In this document: one piece after another, positions 4,666 to 6,644 of the stretch | Numbering within the stretch: the first letter of the stretch is position 1 | How the letters are laid out: every line of letters begins with the position of its first letter | Source of the DNA: Methylomonas sp. | Lineage (GTDB): Bacteria; Pseudomonadota; Gammaproteobacteria; Methylococcales; Methylomonadaceae | DNA: 6,644 nucleotides | Direction: 5' to 3' | Assembly (NCBI GenBank): GCA_026990815.1 | Contig: JALXCS010000132.1 | Coordinates: 1-6,644, forward strand | Translations under genes and position numbers: made by a program | The notes under the pieces: model-generated | The model's input: the letters and a program-made list of their open reading frames with translations, nothing else | What the model was told of the DNA's origin: nothing | Database searches by the model: none

Positions 4666-6644
4666 ATGCAAATAAGTGAAGTTTGGCTTAGAGAGTTGGT
4701 TGACCCTCCTGTTCCAACAACTCAACTCGTTGAACAGTTGACCATGGCAGGTTTGGAAGTTGCTTCGGTTACTCCAGCTGCTGCTGATTTTAGCGGTGTG
4801 GTTATTGGAAAAGTGTTGTCAACGAAGCAACACCCGAATGCTGATAAACTCAAGATCTGCATGGTTGAAATTGGCAATGAAGAACCTTTACAAATTGTAT
4901 GTGGTGCGAATAATGTCCAGCCTGGATTGAAAGTCCCAGCAGCTTTGATAGGAGCGGAGTTGCCGGGTGATTTTAAGATAAAAAAATCCAAATTACGTGG
5001 AGAGCTGTCCTTTGGAATGCTTTGTTCTGAAAAGGAACTGGGTTTGGCAGAAGATGCAGATGGCTTGTTGGAGTTATCCCCTGATGCACTAGTAGGTTTG
5101 GATATCCGAGAATATCTTGCTTTAAATGATTCAATTATTGAGGTTGATTTAACACCGAACCGTGCTGATTGCTTGAGTGTGGAAGGTATTGCTCGTGAAG
5201 TTGCGGTGTTGAATAGAATCGAATGGACCATGACTAAAGTTGATTCAGTTCCAGTCACACTCGATGAAAAGCAGTCTGTCGATGTGGAAAACGCGTTTGC
5301 ATGTCCACGTTACCTGGGGCGATTAATAAAAAATGTTAATGCCAATGCTGAAACACCGGTTTGGATGCAAGAGAAATTACGGCGTTCAGGGTTGAGAAGT
5401 CTTGGGCCTTTGGTTGATGTGACCAATTATGTATTGTTAGAAATAGGGCAACCATTACATGCCTTTGATGCGGACAAGCTGCAAGGAACTGTCACTGTTC
5501 GCATGGGTAAGAAAAACGAGAAACTACCATTATTAAATGATCAGATTATTGAGCTAGATGACGATGTATTGGTGATTAGCGATGATCAACAACCTCTGGC
5601 TTTAGCGGGAGTAATGGGTGGAAGTGCAACAGCCGTCAGCGATAGCACACAAAATGTGTTTTTGGAGTGCGCTTATTTTTCACCGGAGAGCATAGCTGGT
5701 AAAGCTCGTCGATTTGGATTACACACAGATTCTTCGCATCGTTTTGAAAGAGGTGTTGATCCGACTGCGCAACATCGTGCTTTGGAACGAGCAACTGCTC
5801 TAATTATTGATATTGCTGGAGGAAACGTAGGCCCCATTACTGAAGCGGCAGCGGAGTCCGACTTACCCAAGAGATTACCAGTCACTCTCAGAAAAAACCG
5901 TATTGAAAGTATTTTAGGTATTACTTTACCAGATGGAGAGGTTACCGATATTTTTGAGCGATTGGGAATGGATGTCCGTGCAAATTTCGAAGGTTGGGAG
6001 ATAACACCACCCGGTTTTCGCTTTGATATTTCTATTGAAGCAGATTTGATTGAAGAAATAGGCCGGATTTACGGTTATAACAATCTACCTGATCATCAGT
6101 TATTAATACGTGCTGAGCTTGGTGATGCACCTGAATCGGTTCTTCCAATCAAAAAGATTAAAGATATGCTGGTTGCAAAAGATTATCAGGAAGCAATCAC
6201 CTATAGCTTTGTTGATGAGGAGATACAACAGTTAATTGCTCCTGATGATCAGCCAATTAGATTAAAAAACCCGATATCTTCAGACATGTTGGTAATGAGA
6301 AGCAGTTTATGGTGTGGCTTGATTAAAGCAGCATTACATAACACCAACAGACAGCAGAATCGGGTTAGATTTTTTGAAAATGGTTTAAGGTTTTTTCGGA
6401 AAAATAACGAAATAATTCAGGTAAAAACGTTGGCGGGCTTAGCTTTAGGAAATGTTTTTAACGAGCAATGGGCTGAAAAAAATAGACTGATTGACTTTTT
6501 TGATATTAAAGCAGATGTTGAGGCTATAATTTCCCTTTCGGGATATCCGGCCCATTTTGATGCCGGCCAACATCCTGCTCTTCATCCTGGACAAACAGCA
6601 AAAATCTTAACTGAGGTTGATAAATTATTTGGTTGGCTTGGCAT
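4666..6644 (+). CDS. pheT: Phenylalanine--tRNA ligase beta subunit, 3' end outside the window
   Basis: The structural and editing subunit of PheRS; it binds tRNA-Phe and clears mischarged Tyr-tRNA-Phe. The frame is open from ATG 4666 to the window edge, 659 residues plus two bases. E. coli PheT has 795, so about 135 residues are missing, including the C-terminal FDX-ACB domain. GGAGG at 4652-4656 overlaps the pheS stop codon and lies nine bases before ATG, implying coupled translation. Visible parts are: MQISEVWLRE start; EMAP-like OB domain (about 40-150) with HPNADKL at 56-62 and LRGELSFGMLCSEKELG; TPNRADCL (163-170); B3/B4 editing domain (about 210-385) with VDVTNYVLLEIGQPLHAFD; B5 domain (about 400-475) ending EEIGRIYGYNNLP; catalytic-like module with TYSFVD, NRQQNRVRFFENGLRFF and HPALHPGQ. 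H265, E334 and T354 line up with editing residues studied in E. coli; position 356 is Ser, where E. coli has Ala. Confidence 0.97.
   Translation, partial: MQISEVWLRELVDPPVPTTQLVEQLTMAGLEVASVTPAAADFSGVVIGKVLSTKQHPNADKLKICMVEIGNEEPLQIVCGANNVQPGLKVPAALIGAELPGDFKIKKSKLRGELSFGMLCSEKELGLAEDADGLLELSPDALVGLDIREYLALNDSIIEVDLTPNRADCLSVEGIAREVAVLNRIEWTMTKVDSVPVTLDEKQSVDVENAFACPRYLGRLIKNVNANAETPVWMQEKLRRSGLRSLGPLVDVTNYVLLEIGQPLHAFDADKLQGTVTVRMGKKNEKLPLLNDQIIELDDDVLVISDDQQPLALAGVMGGSATAVSDSTQNVFLECAYFSPESIAGKARRFGLHTDSSHRFERGVDPTAQHRALERATALIIDIAGGNVGPITEAAAESDLPKRLPVTLRKNRIESILGITLPDGEVTDIFERLGMDVRANFEGWEITPPGFRFDISIEADLIEEIGRIYGYNNLPDHQLLIRAELGDAPESVLPIKKIKDMLVAKDYQEAITYSFVDEEIQQLIAPDDQPIRLKNPISSDMLVMRSSLWCGLIKAALHNTNRQQNRVRFFENGLRFFRKNNEIIQVKTLAGLALGNVFNEQWAEKNRLIDFFDIKADVEAIISLSGYPAHFDAGQHPALHPGQTAKILTEVDKLFGWLG

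Noticed and set aside
4722..5258. Minus-strand open frame of 178 residues
   Set aside because: It is fully antisense to conserved pheT domains and has no recognisable product.
5673..5885. Minus-strand open frame of 70 residues
   Set aside because: It is antisense to the PheT editing domain and is a shadow of the real gene.

Overview
The window suggests a gammaproteobacterium of moderate to low G+C. Its gene order is the classic gammaproteobacterial translation cluster thrS-infC-rpmI-rplT-pheS-pheT, and the proteins align by eye almost residue for residue with the E. coli family members. The genus cannot be fixed from this sequence. All genes are on the + strand. I see no mobile element, CRISPR array, attachment site or foreign gene.

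Layout. Bases 1-128 hold a pentanucleotide tandem repeat (ATTGA x5), an AT-rich stretch and a strong sigma70-type promoter (TTGCAA-17-TATAAT). This drives tRNA-Val(GAC) at 129-205. A strong intrinsic-terminator hairpin (213-239) follows at once, and thrS starts only 31 bases after it, at 271. thrS (threonyl-tRNA synthetase) ends at 2178. infC (IF3) begins at a non-canonical ATC codon at 2200, the only start that fits the Shine-Dalgarno sequence and the family N-terminus. A 143-base structured spacer leads to rpmI (L35, 2871-3068) and rplT (L20, 3087-3449). A 182-190-base spacer made almost entirely of consecutive hairpins separates rplT from pheS (about 3638-4651). pheT (4666 onward) runs off the right edge with roughly the last 135 residues missing.

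Function. Every gene serves translation. ThrRS and PheRS (alpha and beta) charge tRNA, tRNA-Val decodes valine, IF3 polices initiation, and L35 and L20 build the 50S subunit. The interest lies in regulation between the genes. IF3 can control its own AUC start. L20 probably represses rpmI-rplT through the infC-rpmI leader. thrS appears to depend on reading through a tRNA terminator. pheST has a hairpin-rich leader but no phenylalanine-rich leader peptide like E. coli pheM. I found no previously undescribed protein system. The best leads are the rplT-pheS hairpin array and the possible Shine-Dalgarno switch before rpmI.
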